DNA from: JBHIBC01 sp046758905
GTDB lineage: Bacteria; Acidobacteriota; Polarisedimenticolia; Gp22-AA2
Direction: 5' to 3'
Assembly (NCBI GenBank): GCA_046758905.1
Contig: JBHIBC010000043.1
Coordinates: 1-25,228 of the forward strand
Length of the DNA: 25,228 nucleotides
Position numbers and translations under genes: made by a program. The notes below the pieces were generated by a model, which saw only the letters and a program-made list of their open reading frames with translations, searched no databases and had not been told where the DNA came from. Of this stretch, positions 13,100-20,826 are shown one piece after another (the stretch's first letter is position 1; the number at the start of each line of letters is the position of its first letter).

Positions 13100-14551
13100 C
13101 TACTTGCCGCCGGCGAAGCGTGCGCCGGGAGCGGGTCGGACGGGGCTGTAGAACAGCACGTAGAACATGTTGTCCTGGAACGCCCGGTTGGTCGACAGCA
13201 GGCCGTGGCTCTCGCAGAAGAAATAGCACGAGGCGAAGTCCCGGCTGTGGATGCCGAGGCGGCCTTGCTCGCTCGGAGGGCCGTCGAGGGCGAGCAGGGA
13301 CTGCGCCGTGACCGTGCCGTCGCCCGGCGCGAGCATCGCCGTCTGGAGCTGCTTCACGTCCCTGTCCGGGGTGCGCTCGTCGTTGAACAGCGTGATCGAC
13401 CCCGATCCCGTCGTCTTCAGGATGGCCCGGTCGAGGGTCGGGATGCAGTCGGAGCCGAAGATGTGGATCGGCACCGGGGATCCCGCCTCGCCGTCGCGGC
13501 GGAGCGCGGCGTGGAAGGCGCGGGCCCGATCGAGGACCGCCTGCAGGAACACCTCGGCCCGAGCTCTCCCCGACAGCGCCGCGTTGGACACGGAGCGGGC
13601 GTCGGCGGCGCGCGCGCGCCGGGAATCGGTACGGTAGCGGGGGTTGAAGACGGACCAGCCGTATTTCACCCAGGAGCGCGCGTCGTAGAGGTCGACGTCG
13701 ATGGGGTTGCCCTTGTCGTCGACGAAGTGCCCGCGTCCCTCGTGCGGGAGAAGCTGGTAGATCGACGGCATGGTGAACACCACATCGGGAGACATCGTCC
13801 TGGAGAACCCCGTGTTGAGCACCCGGAACGCGGACATGGTGCCGCGAAGGGGAGTGCCGATCAGTATCATCCGGCCGATGTGCGGGGCCCCCGCGTAGGT
13901 GACCGGGTGGTCGCCGCGGCCGTCGAGGACATCCTCGGCGCCGTACTTGAGGTAGTAGGCCGCGACCAGGCCGCCCATGCTGTGCGCCACGATGTCGAAC
14001 CGCATCTCGGGGGCCTTGAGGCGCTCCTTGATCTGACGGATGGCCCGGCCCAGGCCCATGGCCGACTCGACGTTATCCCGGCGCCAGTCGTAGTAGTAGA
14101 TGAACAGGGTGTCGCCCGGCTGAGGGTTCTCGATGTCGCCGAGCCGGTAGCCGCCCGCGTCGACCAGTGACTCCAGCAGGGCCGCGTAGAACTTGACCCC
14201 GGCCACCTTCTCGTAAAGGGAGTAGGCGACCAGATCGTCACGGTTCTCGTTGATCGGCAGGGCGTCGATCGGGAGCCTCAGGTCCTCGGTCTGGCCGCGC
14301 TTGATGGCGTTCATGAACCGGCCCCAGATCGATTCCTGGGTGTGCCGGTTCTTCAGCTTGGAGCCGATGAATCCGTGCAGGAAGATGACCGGGTTGCGCT
14401 CCGGGCGGTCGGCCGACGCCTGGTGGATCTGGTCGACGTCCAGCCTCCGGAAAACGGCGCAGCCCGACAGGCCGGCCGCCGTCAGCACGGCCAGCGCCAG
14501 GCACGCGGCGGCGCGGCCCCCGGGGAATTGTCTCGAGCTCTCTGTTACCAT
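13100..14551 (-). CDS. LCAT-like lipase/acyltransferase lipoprotein
   Basis: 483-residue alpha/beta hydrolase. Leader with lipobox LSGC (Cys31) predicts a lipid-anchored envelope protein. FLHGF at 57-61 supplies the oxyanion-hole region and AHSMGG (Ser191) the nucleophile elbow. PGDGTVTAQS (Asp411) matches the acid position of lecithin:cholesterol acyltransferase-type enzymes, and a His follows (His449 in CESHGLL, or His435). These fit a Ser-Asp-His triad acting on phospholipid or acyl esters. The insert between the early strands and AHSMGG (RLGDIENPQPGDTLFIYYYD) is also LCAT-like. Start at 14551 has only a weak ribosome site. Next on the strand after the M49 peptidase gene but with its own promoter. 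Substrate unproven; could be a phospholipase or acyltransferase. Confidence 0.82.
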   Translation of the reverse strand: MVTESSRQFPGGRAAACLALAVLTAAGLSGCAVFRRLDVDQIHQASADRPERNPVIFLHGFIGSKLKNRHTQESIWGRFMNAIKRGQTEDLRLPIDALPINENRDDLVAYSLYEKVAGVKFYAALLESLVDAGGYRLGDIENPQPGDTLFIYYYDWRRDNVESAMGLGRAIRQIKERLKAPEMRFDIVAHSMGGLVAAYYLKYGAEDVLDGRGDHPVTYAGAPHIGRMILIGTPLRGTMSAFRVLNTGFSRTMSPDVVFTMPSIYQLLPHEGRGHFVDDKGNPIDVDLYDARSWVKYGWSVFNPRYRTDSRRARAADARSVSNAALSGRARAEVFLQAVLDRARAFHAALRRDGEAGSPVPIHIFGSDCIPTLDRAILKTTGSGSITLFNDERTPDRDVKQLQTAMLAPGDGTVTAQSLLALDGPPSEQGRLGIHSRDFASCYFFCESHGLLSTNRAFQDNMFYVLFYSPVRPAPGARFAGGK

Positions 14552-14589
14552 CCTGTCAGGTCTCGGCTCGGCTCCGCGGAGTCGACGGG

Positions 14590-14619
14590 AATATAGGTTT
14601 CCGGCCGTCCCGCGCGCAA
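14590..14619 (-). promoter_or_regulatory. Candidate promoter of the lipase gene
   Basis: Minus strand: TTGCGC (14614-14619), an 18-base spacer and TATATT (14590-14595), within the 126-base spacer before the lipase ATG. Leader of about 32 bases. Confidence 0.5.
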
Positions 14620-14677
14620 TGTCGCCGATGTGGACCCTGTCTCGAGCCAGAAAGATGACGGGCCTCGCGGGACGCCT

Positions 14678-16723
14678 TCATTCGAGCGGCAGCTTGCCGG
14701 CGTACTGGAGCATCTGCCGGGTGAAGTCGGACTCGTACGCGATCCGGGCGTCCACGACCTCGTCGGAGGCGTCGCGGACGGGGACGATGTCGGGCATCAC
14801 GAACGCCACGTAGGATGGCACGCCGACGCGCCGTGACCTCGCCACGATCTCGTCGCGCAGCTCCGGATCGATGCGGATCCCGAACCGCTCCACGAGATCC
14901 CGGGCGGCCGCGTAGTCCCCTTCTCCCTTGATCCGCTGGATCTCGGCGAGAAGCTCGGCCACGCCGCGTCGCATGGCCTCGATGTCCCGCACCCGAGAAT
15001 AGGTCTTCCCCCCCCGCTCGACCGACTCCACGGCCCCCGTGACCTCGCGCAGGTAGGTCACGATCAGGTGCGTGGCCCGCATGTGGTCGTCCTGCAGCGC
15101 GTCCCCGCGGGTGATCCGCCCGAGCAGGTACAGGTCGTCGGCGACGAGCTCCCGGTACGCGGCCTCGGCCACCTCGCGGGAGGCCATCGCGCCGATCTCG
15201 ATCAGCCTGGGGTCGAAGAAGTGGTGCAGCGCGGCCAGTTCGGCGCGCGCCTCCTCGAGGGTCGAGTAGTACTCCCGGAGACGGACCTCGGGAGGCCCCT
15301 CGAGATCGTCGGCCACCTTCCCGGAGGCGTGGCCGAGAACCTCGTGCATGGTCGTCCGGAGCAGGGCGGCCCGCTCCCCGTGCGCGGTCAGCAGGGCCCG
15401 GTCCTCGCTCGCCACGAACTCCGCCACGAGCTTCCCGCGGGTGACCTCGCGCCGCGCGTGCAGCACGTTGATCAGGGTGACGCTCTTGCTCCCGTGGCGC
15501 TCGCGGATCGCTTCGTCGCTCGGGAGGTTGATGCCGGTCGGGGGCATCGGCCCGGCCTCGCCCGTCGCCGTCAGCAGGCTCACGGCCGCGGCCGGGGAGG
15601 GCCGGATCCCCCGGCGCTTGAAGCGGTCGTCCCAGGGCGCCCGTTCCTCGAAGTACGGGGCCAGCGCGGCCAGCTCCCTCTGCAGCCGCGTCATCTCGGG
15701 GTCGACGATGTGGACGATCCCCTCGAACGCTCCCTTCCGGCCGCGCGGGTCCTTGTGCGTCTCGATGAAGCCGCTGATAGTATCGACGGCCGTCTCTAGC
15801 CGCACCCAGGCGATGTTGTACCGCCGGAAGGCTTCCGGCTCGCCCGTGGCGAAGTACTCGCCGAGCAGTCCCAGGACCGCCGCCTGCGGCGCGCTCGCGT
15901 GGGATCGCGCCTTCTCCAGATAGCCGATCGCCTTCTTGAGATCGCCCGCGTACCGGCCGGCGGGCAGATCGCCGCGGCCCGCCCGGTAGATCTCCTCGAC
16001 GATCCGATCGCCGCGCCGGACGAGCCTGGAGTTCAACGGGTGCGTTCCCGGAGATCGCTCCGCCTGCTCGAGCGTCAGACCCTCGTAGAAGTTCACGCTG
16101 CTGCAGCTCAGCAGGTCCTCCCCCCGCGGCGGGCTCTTGCAGGTGAGGAGCGGCTCGTACTCGGGGTCGAAGATCGACCGCCGCAGTCGCCGCAGCTTCG
16201 CCTCGAGGCTCTCGCCGACCGCGAGCCGGACGCGGGCGCCGTTCCGCATCGCCCCGCGGGCGGCCATGAGGAGCTGCTCGAACGAGAACCCCGGGAGGAA
16301 CTTCATCCCGGTGCGCTCGAAGTGGTTGCCGTTGTTGATCCAGAACAGCTTGAGGTACCGGTGGATCGACTCAACCGTCTCGACCGGGAGGCCCCGGGGG
16401 TGGGTCAGGATCTCCTCCAGCAGGTCGCGGATCTCCAGATTATCCCGCCCCGTCTGGTCGTAGTAGATGTCACGGCCCGCCAGCGCCGCCTTGAACAGGT
16501 AATACGCCAGCACCCGCTCCCCGGGCGGGAGATCCTCGAACCCGTCCGCGTAGAGGCGGGCCACCGCGAACTCGCCCACCGTCTCGAGGAGATAGGTCCG
16601 CCGCCCGGGCGGCGGCGCGGATCGGGAGGCCCCTCCGCCGTCCCGACAGGCGAGCGCGGCGAGCACGAGCGCCGCGGCGCAGGCGCCCGCGCGAGGCGCC
16701 GGATGGTCGGGTGATCTCGTCAT
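14678..16723 (-). CDS. M49-family zinc peptidase (dipeptidyl peptidase III-like), predicted lipoprotein
   Basis: 681 residues. The hallmark HExxGH motif is HEVLGHASGK (His460, Glu461, His465), with the downstream STLEEARAEL supplying the third zinc ligand (Glu490 or 491), as in DPP III HELLGH...EECRAE. The substrate-cleft segment GINLPSDEAIRERHGSKSV also matches M49. DPP III removes dipeptides from peptide N-termini. Unlike the usual cytosolic enzymes, this one has a hydrophobic leader ending LAALAC (Cys26), an imperfect lipobox, so it probably works in the periplasm or on the outer membrane. Start ATG at 16723 follows GGGGGA closely. Monocistronic or loosely linked to the lipase downstream. 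Confidence 0.88.
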   Translation of the reverse strand: MTRSPDHPAPRAGACAAALVLAALACRDGGGASRSAPPPGRRTYLLETVGEFAVARLYADGFEDLPPGERVLAYYLFKAALAGRDIYYDQTGRDNLEIRDLLEEILTHPRGLPVETVESIHRYLKLFWINNGNHFERTGMKFLPGFSFEQLLMAARGAMRNGARVRLAVGESLEAKLRRLRRSIFDPEYEPLLTCKSPPRGEDLLSCSSVNFYEGLTLEQAERSPGTHPLNSRLVRRGDRIVEEIYRAGRGDLPAGRYAGDLKKAIGYLEKARSHASAPQAAVLGLLGEYFATGEPEAFRRYNIAWVRLETAVDTISGFIETHKDPRGRKGAFEGIVHIVDPEMTRLQRELAALAPYFEERAPWDDRFKRRGIRPSPAAAVSLLTATGEAGPMPPTGINLPSDEAIRERHGSKSVTLINVLHARREVTRGKLVAEFVASEDRALLTAHGERAALLRTTMHEVLGHASGKVADDLEGPPEVRLREYYSTLEEARAELAALHHFFDPRLIEIGAMASREVAEAAYRELVADDLYLLGRITRGDALQDDHMRATHLIVTYLREVTGAVESVERGGKTYSRVRDIEAMRRGVAELLAEIQRIKGEGDYAAARDLVERFGIRIDPELRDEIVARSRRVGVPSYVAFVMPDIVPVRDASDEVVDARIAYESDFTRQMLQYAGKLPLE

Positions 16724-16772
16724 GGTCCCCCGTCACGGCGTGCCCCCGAATGGGCCTCCCCGGGGGTCGGGC

Positions 16773-16801
16773 ATTATAAGCGGAAGCGGGGCTCGGGAAG
16801 C
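16773..16801 (-). promoter_or_regulatory. Possible promoter of the M49 peptidase
   Basis: Minus strand: a perfect TATAAT (16773-16778) about 50 bases before the ATG at 16723, but the base run 17 positions upstream (GCTTCC at 16796-16801) is a poor -35. May need an activator or an extended -10. Confidence 0.35.
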
Positions 16802-16827
16802 CGAGGGTGCCCCGGGGCTGCTCAGGA

Positions 16828-16856
16828 TTGACAGCCCGGAGGGGCTCGGATAGAGT
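16828..16856 (+). promoter_or_regulatory. Sigma70-type promoter of the APC permease
   Basis: Consensus TTGACA (16828-16833), a 17-base spacer and TAGAGT (16851-16856). Transcript start near 16863, giving a leader of about 150 bases with a short open frame. Confidence 0.7.
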
Positions 16857-16962
16857 CCCGCGCGCCGCACGCACGCGCCGCGGGCGCGCCGCCGGGCGCT
16901 GCGTCGAGCCGTCCCCCGCGGGATCTCCGCCGCGGCCGCCTCGAGGGGGCACCGTTCCCGCC

Positions 16963-17016
16963 ATGATCGATGCGCTCACGCCGCACGCGCGCCGCGGGAC
17001 CCGTTCGCCGGCATGA
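16963..17016 (+). CDS. Possible 17-codon leader peptide overlapping the permease start
   Basis: ATG at 16963 opens MIDALTPHARRGTRSPA and stops at 17014-17016, so its TGA overlaps the permease ATG as ATGA. GAGGGGG at 16943-16949 is 13 bases upstream, too far for a strong site. The permease itself has no good ribosome site, so coupled translation is plausible. Could be chance. Confidence 0.25.
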   Translation: MIDALTPHARRGTRSPA

Positions 17017-18410
17017 CCGAGCTGCGGCGTGTCCTCGGGCTTGGGGACCTCGTCCTCCTGAACATCGTCGCGATCGTCGGCCTGCGCTGGTGGCTGACCA
17101 CGGCCTCGGGATACGGCTACGGGGCCCTGCCGCTGTGGGTGCTCGCCTGTCTGGCCTTCTTCATCCCGTCGGCGCTCGCTGTGATCGACCTGACGACGCG
17201 CCATCCCGAGGAGGGCGGCATCTACGCGTGGGCCAAGAGGGCGTTCGGCGACGCCCACGGCTTCATCAGCGGCTGGTGCCTGTGGACCAACAATCTATTC
17301 TACTTCCCGACCCTGCTGATCTTCGTCGCCGGAAACCTGGTGTTCGTCCTGGGGCCCGAGCGGAGGATCCTGGAGGAGGACCGGCTGTTCATGGCGGCGG
17401 TCTCCCTGGTCCTCTTCTGGATCTGCCTCGCGATCAACATCCGCGGCCTGGGGTACGGAAGGTGGATCAACAACGCCGGGGCCCTGGGGACCTGGATCCC
17501 CGCGGCCCTGCTGATCCTCCTCGGCGGCTATGCGCTGCTGCGGTTCGGCGCCGAGACCCCGTTTGAGGCCCGGCATCTGGTGCCGCGGCTCAGCCTGGGC
17601 ACGCTCGCCTTCTTCTCCACCATGTGCTTCGGGCTGTCTGGCATCGAGCTGGGATCGATGATGAGCGAGGAGATCGTGGAGCCCCGGAGGAATGTACCGC
17701 GGGCCATCTATATCGGCGGCGCGGTCGTGACCGCGGTCTACGTCCTCGGGTGCGCCGCCCTGCTGATCGCCCTGCCGCGGGAGGAGATCGGGCTGCTGAG
17801 CGGCGTGGCGTACGCGATCGCCGCGGTGCAGCGGAAGGCGGGCCTGGGCTTCCTGGCGGGGGCTTCGGCCCTGCTGATCGGCCTGGGGGGGCTGGGGGCG
17901 CTCAGCGCCTGGCTCGCGGGAGCCTCGCGCCTGCCCTTCGTCGCCGGGATCGACCGGTACCTGCCCCGATCGTTCGGCCATCTTCACCCGCGCTACGGCT
18001 CGCCGCACGTCGCCCTCCTGGCGACCGGCGGCGTGTCGACCCTGGTCATCCTGATGAGCTTCTCGGGCGCGGCGGTGCGCGACGCTTACACGACGCTCTA
18101 CCAGTTCACCATCATCGTCTATTTCATCCCCTACCTCTACCTGTTCGCCTCGCTGATCAGGCTGACCGCGGCCGGCGACGCCCCGACCGGCGCCATCCCC
18201 GTTCCGGGCGGCCGCGCGGGCGCGATCCGGGTCGGGTCGATCGGCGTGCTGACCACCTCCGCGGCGGTGGTCTTCGCTCTGGCCCCTCCGGAGGGCACGG
18301 CCCGTCCCGCCTGGTTCGTCGCGAAGATTCTGGCCGGGTGCGCGTTGGTGCTCCTGTGCGGGTGGGCGCTGTACCGCCGGGGCCGCCGGGCGTCGAGGTC
18401 GGGCGGCTAG
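17013..18410 (+). CDS. APC-superfamily amino acid permease
   Basis: 465 residues with about 12 hydrophobic helices. The N-terminus MTELRRVLGLGDLVLLNIVA, then HPEEGGIYAWAKRAFGDAHG (the conserved loop after TM2 in APC carriers) and FGLSGIELGSMMSEEIVEPR with NVPRAI are family landmarks. Carriers of this group move amino acids by proton symport or by exchange such as glutamate/GABA; the substrate cannot be read here. The start at 17013 matches where the family begins though the ribosome site is poor. A promoter lies 150 bases upstream. Its stop shares the CTAG with the convergent PqqD-like gene, and there is no terminator between them. Confidence 0.9.
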   Translation: MTELRRVLGLGDLVLLNIVAIVGLRWWLTTASGYGYGALPLWVLACLAFFIPSALAVIDLTTRHPEEGGIYAWAKRAFGDAHGFISGWCLWTNNLFYFPTLLIFVAGNLVFVLGPERRILEEDRLFMAAVSLVLFWICLAINIRGLGYGRWINNAGALGTWIPAALLILLGGYALLRFGAETPFEARHLVPRLSLGTLAFFSTMCFGLSGIELGSMMSEEIVEPRRNVPRAIYIGGAVVTAVYVLGCAALLIALPREEIGLLSGVAYAIAAVQRKAGLGFLAGASALLIGLGGLGALSAWLAGASRLPFVAGIDRYLPRSFGHLHPRYGSPHVALLATGGVSTLVILMSFSGAAVRDAYTTLYQFTIIVYFIPYLYLFASLIRLTAAGDAPTGAIPVPGGRAGAIRVGSIGVLTTSAAVVFALAPPEGTARPAWFVAKILAGCALVLLCGWALYRRGRRASRSGG

Positions 18411-18757
18411 TCGGTCCGCCACCGGATGAAGCGGCTCCTCTCGAGCTCCCGGAGGAAGCTCGCCAGCCTCTGGTGGAGGGGTGCGACGCGGTCCCCGAAG
18501 CGCTGCTGGAGGCCGTCGGCGATCCGGCCGACCGTGGAGATCCCGTCACAGGCCCGCCACACCTCGCCGCCGATCTCGTCCAGGCGGACCGAGATGTGAG
18601 GCCGCCCGACGCGCGCCGCGATCCAGCGCCCGAGAGCGGTGTCGCCGTACCGGGGGACGAGGACGCGGACCCGACCGTCCTCGCCGAGTCTCCACTCGCG
18701 CGCCCGCTCGGGGATCATCTCGAGCAGGTTGCGGGGGCCGCGCGCGCTTCGTGCCAC
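18407..18757 (-). CDS. PqqD-family (RRE-fold) protein
   Basis: 116 residues. The pattern RNLLEMIPERAREWRL, VLVPRYGD, ISVRLDEIGGEVWRACDG, TVGRIADGLQQRFGD and FLRELERSRFIRW is that of PqqD-like proteins, whose winged-helix fold binds leader peptides of ribosomally made modified peptides or acts as a chaperone for such enzymes. I chose GTG at 18757 because the NLLEMIP part belongs to the domain; the ATG at 18718 would cut into it. No precursor peptide, radical SAM enzyme or PQQ gene is visible in the window. Last gene of the minus-strand line, 26 bases after the OPT transporter. It may serve a distant partner or a different envelope role. Confidence 0.75.
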   Translation of the reverse strand: MARSARGPRNLLEMIPERAREWRLGEDGRVRVLVPRYGDTALGRWIAARVGRPHISVRLDEIGGEVWRACDGISTVGRIADGLQQRFGDRVAPLHQRLASFLRELERSRFIRWRTD

Positions 18758-18783
18758 GGGTCCGGAGCGGGCCGACGCGGGCC

Positions 18784-20775
18784 CTACTCGACGTGGGTCG
18801 AGGGCAGCGTCCCCTTCTTCATGGCCCGCAGGGGGAGGCCCACCAGCAGGTAGAGCACCACGGCGAAGATGACCAGGCCCGCCCAGGGATTGGGAGGATC
18901 GAGTATGGCGGGGATGAGCCTGCCGCCCTCCCCGGCCTTCAGGACGACGTCGCCGAACAGCACCACGAAAGCGAGCAGGACGGCCATCAGCGACTCGCCG
19001 GCGATGAAGCCGGACGACAGGAGGATGCCCACGTTCGTGGCGCGGGTCTTCTCCTCGTCGGTGGCCCGGCGCCGCTCGAGGAGCAGATCGAGGAGCCGCC
19101 GGAAGATGCCGCCCACGAAGATCGCCGCCGTGGAGGAGAAGGGCAGGTACATGCCCACGGCGATCAGCATCGGGGACGGGGCCCCGATCAGGATCAGGCC
19201 GAGCGCCAGGAACATCCCGACGATCACCAGCGGCCAGGCCATGTCGCCGCCCACGATCCCCTGCGCCAGCAGGGCCATGAGGCCGGCCTGGGGGGCCGGC
19301 AGGATGGGACTGCCGATGGTGTAGGCCCTGTGCAGGGCCTGGAGCGGCAGCGCGAGGACGGCGGCGGCGCAGATCACCCCGATGATCTCCCCGATCTCCA
19401 TCCGCCAGGGCGTGCCGCCCAGCATGTGTCCCACCTTGAGGTCCTGCATCATGTCGCCTGCGATTCCCGCCGCGCAGCACACGACCCCGGCCACCGCCAG
19501 CACGGCGGCGACGCCGCCCGCTCCGGTGACCCCCATCCAGACCATCAGGACGGCGGAGATAAGAAGCGCGCTCAGCGTCAAGCCGGAGATCGGGTTGTTC
19601 GAGCTGCCGATCAGGCCGACGAGGTATCCCGCCACCGCGGCGAACAGGAACCCGAGCACCACCATCACGAGCGTGAGCACCAGCGAGCCGGCCACCGAGC
19701 CGGAGAACGAGTGGTAGAGGATGAACATCGGGATGGTGAAGAGCGCGATGGTGATGAAGATCTTCCTGGGATCGATGTCGATCTCGGTGCGCTCGGCGGC
19801 CTCGGCGCCCGAGGCCTTGATGCCGAACTCCCGGAACGCCTTGCCGATGCCCGCGACGAGGGAGCCCCTCAGCCTGTAGAGCGTGTAGAAGGCCGCCACG
19901 ATCATCGTGCCCACCGCCAGCGGCCGGATCTGGCGCTCCCAGATCGACTCGGCGAGGTCCACCATGGAATCTCCCGAGCCCATGACATCGGCGATCGAGG
20001 GGTTCAGGAACAGCGCGAGCGGGACGAGGAACAGCCAGCCCATCAACGCGCCGCTGAACAGCACCGCGGAGATCCGCATCCCGACGATGAACCCGACGCC
20101 CATGAGGATGGGCGAGGCGGAGGGCGACTGGAGCAGGAGCCCGCCCGAGTAGTCGATCCGCCGCTCGAGGACCTCGATCGTCGATCGGCCGAAACCGACG
20201 AAGTGCTCGACGCTCTCCTTGATGATCTGCGGGCCCTTCTGGTTCTTGAACAGCTCCCAGAGCCCGGCCAGGCCCATCGCGCCGAGCAGGTAGGAGACCC
20301 CGGTCTGGCCGCCCTGGCCCGCCTTCACGAGCTCGGCGGCGGCGATCGACTCCGGGAAGGCCAGGTCCGACTCGACCACGAGAGTGCGGCGCAGCACGAT
20401 GACGAATAGGACGCCGAGGATGCCCCCGATCATCATGATCACGGTGCTGGGCCAATACCTCAGACTGTCCCAGGCGCCGGTGATGATGAAGGCGGGCAGC
20501 GTGAAGATCGCGCCGGCCACTAAGGCTTCGCCGACCGAGGCCGTCGTCCGGGCGACGTTCTCCTCGAGGATCGTGCCGCCGAGCAGGCGCAGAAACGCCA
20601 TCGCCACGACGGCGGCCGGGAACGTGGCCGCGACCGTCAGCCCGGCCTTCATCCCGAGGTAGGCGTTCGCGGCGCCGAGCAGGATCGCCATCGCCGCTCC
20701 GAGCACGACCGCCCGGAACGTCAGCTCGGCCATCCGCTCCGTGGGGGACACGTAGGGCTGGTAGCCTTGGCTCAA
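18784..20775 (-). CDS. OPT-family oligopeptide transporter
   Basis: About 663 residues and roughly 14-16 hydrophobic helices. Family landmarks: ELTFRAVVLGAAMAILLGAA, NAYLGMKAGLTVAATFPAAV, the central SSNNPISGLT, DMMQDLKVGHMLGG and IGAPSPMLIAVGMYLPF. OPT carriers take up oligopeptides (or metal-siderophore complexes) by proton symport at the inner membrane. An in-frame ATG at 20802 lacks a ribosome site, while TTG at 20775 has GGAGG at 20780-20784, so I prefer TTG; the spacing of 4 is short. It follows the RND gene closely, so cotranscription is likely. Direction and substrate are not shown by sequence. Confidence 0.9.
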   Translation of the reverse strand: MSQGYQPYVSPTERMAELTFRAVVLGAAMAILLGAANAYLGMKAGLTVAATFPAAVVAMAFLRLLGGTILEENVARTTASVGEALVAGAIFTLPAFIITGAWDSLRYWPSTVIMMIGGILGVLFVIVLRRTLVVESDLAFPESIAAAELVKAGQGGQTGVSYLLGAMGLAGLWELFKNQKGPQIIKESVEHFVGFGRSTIEVLERRIDYSGGLLLQSPSASPILMGVGFIVGMRISAVLFSGALMGWLFLVPLALFLNPSIADVMGSGDSMVDLAESIWERQIRPLAVGTMIVAAFYTLYRLRGSLVAGIGKAFREFGIKASGAEAAERTEIDIDPRKIFITIALFTIPMFILYHSFSGSVAGSLVLTLVMVVLGFLFAAVAGYLVGLIGSSNNPISGLTLSALLISAVLMVWMGVTGAGGVAAVLAVAGVVCCAAGIAGDMMQDLKVGHMLGGTPWRMEIGEIIGVICAAAVLALPLQALHRAYTIGSPILPAPQAGLMALLAQGIVGGDMAWPLVIVGMFLALGLILIGAPSPMLIAVGMYLPFSSTAAIFVGGIFRRLLDLLLERRRATDEEKTRATNVGILLSSGFIAGESLMAVLLAFVVLFGDVVLKAGEGGRLIPAILDPPNPWAGLVIFAVVLYLLVGLPLRAMKKGTLPSTHVE

Positions 20776-20826
20776 GGATCCTCCGCGAAAAGTGGCCGGC
20801 ATTCTAACGGCCGCGCGAAAGCGATG

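Noticed and set aside
18407..20455. A long minus-strand frame continuous with the PqqD-like protein
   Set aside because: Only the last 116 codons read as a protein; the rest is an out-of-frame copy of the OPT gene region. The start at GTG 18757 fits the domain.
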